In this document: piece by piece, positions 13,634 through 13,951 of the stretch
Numbering within the stretch: position 1 is the first letter of the stretch
Layout of the letters: the number at the start of each line of letters is the position of its first letter
NCBI GenBank assembly: GCA_944371685.1
Contig: CALVXV010000015.1
Span: forward strand, 1 to 13,951
Origin: an uncultured Bacilli bacterium
GTDB lineage: Bacteria > Bacillota_I > Bacilli_A > RF39 > UBA660
DNA: 13,951 nucleotides
Direction of reading: 5' to 3'
Notes under the pieces: generated by a model
Told to the model about the DNA's origin: nothing
Database searches by the model: none
What the model saw: only the letters and a program-made list of their open reading frames with translations
Position numbers and translations under genes: made by a program

Positions 13634-13655
13634 GAACAAATGTTTGTGATATACT
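13627..13655 (+). promoter_or_regulatory. tnpB: tnpB promoter
   Basis: TTTACA (13627-13632) and TATACT (13650-13655) at 17-bp spacing are both good SigA matches. The -35 box is part of the hairpin 13614-13633, and the spacer carries a LexA-box-like sequence. Confidence 0.65.
13634..13645. promoter_or_regulatory. LexA/DinR-box-like sequence in tnpB promoter
   Basis: GAACAAATGTTT, flanked by A and G, fits the Gram-positive SOS box CGAACnnnnGTTCG at 8 of 10 defined positions. It lies between the -35 and -10 boxes, where a repressor would act. A single imperfect match is weak evidence. Confidence 0.35.
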
Positions 13656-13683
13656 GAGTGTATCAAAGATTGAAGGTGATGGC

Positions 13684-13951
13684 ATGAATATATTAAAAGG
13701 CTATGTATTTAGAATGTATCCAACTAAAAAACAAGAACAGCTAATTAATAAAACAATTGGGTGCTGTAGATTTATATATAATTATTTTTTAGATGATAAA
13801 ATAAAAGAATATAAGGTAACTGGAAAAAGTAAAAGCGCATACGATCAAATTAAATTAATACCATCACTTTCTAAAGAATATCCATTTTTAAAAGAAGTAG
13901 ATAGCTGCGCTTTAAGAAATAGTCTATTTAATTTAGAAGATGCTTATAAAA
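13684..13951 (+). CDS. tnpB: TnpB family RNA-guided nuclease, N-terminal part
   Basis: The first 89 codons of a TnpB (OrfB) protein of the IS200/IS605 or IS607 type; the gene runs out of the window. The N-terminal helix-turn-helix domain is clear from GYVFRMYPTKKQEQLINKTI followed by GCCRFIYNYFL, matching the family pattern 'Y.FR.YPT..Q...L....G..RF.YN..L'. TnpB is a guide-RNA-directed DNA nuclease that helps transposon maintenance; its RuvC-like catalytic residues are downstream and cannot be checked, so an inactive or domesticated form is possible. ATG 13684 has GAAGGTGAT (13672-13680) as ribosome binding site. No tnpA transposase gene precedes it, since a zinc-ribbon gene and a terminator are directly upstream, so this is a tnpB-only element or the left end of one with tnpA elsewhere. 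Confidence 0.88.
   Translation, partial: MNILKGYVFRMYPTKKQEQLINKTIGCCRFIYNYFLDDKIKEYKVTGKSKSAYDQIKLIPSLSKEYPFLKEVDSCALRNSLFNLEDAYK

Noticed and set aside
1..13951. Mycoplasma-type genetic code (TGA = Trp)
   Set aside because: Trp is encoded by TGG throughout and TGA ends the DUF1846, HD-domain and rsmG genes at the expected places.
1..13951. CRISPR array, tRNA or rRNA genes
   Set aside because: No regularly spaced repeats, and no tRNA or rRNA signature was seen on either strand.

Overview
The window looks like a chromosomal stretch of a very AT-rich, low-GC Gram-positive bacterium, probably an uncultured gut member of the Bacilli (the RF39 / Erysipelotrichales neighbourhood). The basis is composition (about 30% G+C by eye, strong AGA/TTA/ATT bias), Gram-positive style ribosome binding sites, the gene order mnmE-mnmG-rsmG-noc that lies near oriC in Bacillus and relatives, and OpuC-type ABC transport. 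TGG encodes Trp and TGA works as a stop, so the code is the standard bacterial one and not the Mycoplasma code. The lineage is an inference. Every convincing gene is on the + strand.

Layout. 1-290: a bidirectional terminator, the 3' remnant of a GC-rich surface-protein gene (62-238) and another terminator. 343-3784: a DUF1846 protein, an HD-domain hydrolase and mnmE. 3785-4194: an unusually long spacer with converging promoters, a strong hairpin and a possible short hydrophobic peptide on the - strand, arranged like a type I toxin-antitoxin locus. 4195-6745: mnmG and rsmG (tRNA wobble-uridine modification with MnmE; 16S rRNA methylation), closed by a terminator. 6801-9807: noc, with its own promoter, and a GltD-like iron-sulfur flavoprotein 4 bases behind it. 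9944-13256: a two-gene OpuC/EgtUV-type importer (ATPase with CBS domains; fused permease and binding protein) plus a metallo-beta-lactamase-fold hydrolase. 13314-13568: a small zinc-ribbon protein. 13595-13951: the start of a TnpB gene of the IS200/IS605 type, cut by the window end.

The most interesting theme is nucleoid occlusion. The ParB-like protein at 6861-8606 matches Noc rather than ParB at several positions, but carries a linker of about 335 residues between the DNA-binding core and the C-terminal dimerisation domain, and lacks the N-terminal amphipathic helix known from Bacillus subtilis Noc. Three sequences matching the Bacillus Noc-binding site (ATTTCCCGGGAAAT) at 12-13 of 14 positions lie in the window: inside the DUF1846 gene, inside mnmE, and exactly between the -35 and -10 boxes of the noc promoter, which suggests autoregulation. 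Secondary points are the type I toxin-like locus, a LexA-box-like sequence in the tnpB promoter, and the surface-protein remnant, whose composition resembles a diversity-generating-retroelement variable region.
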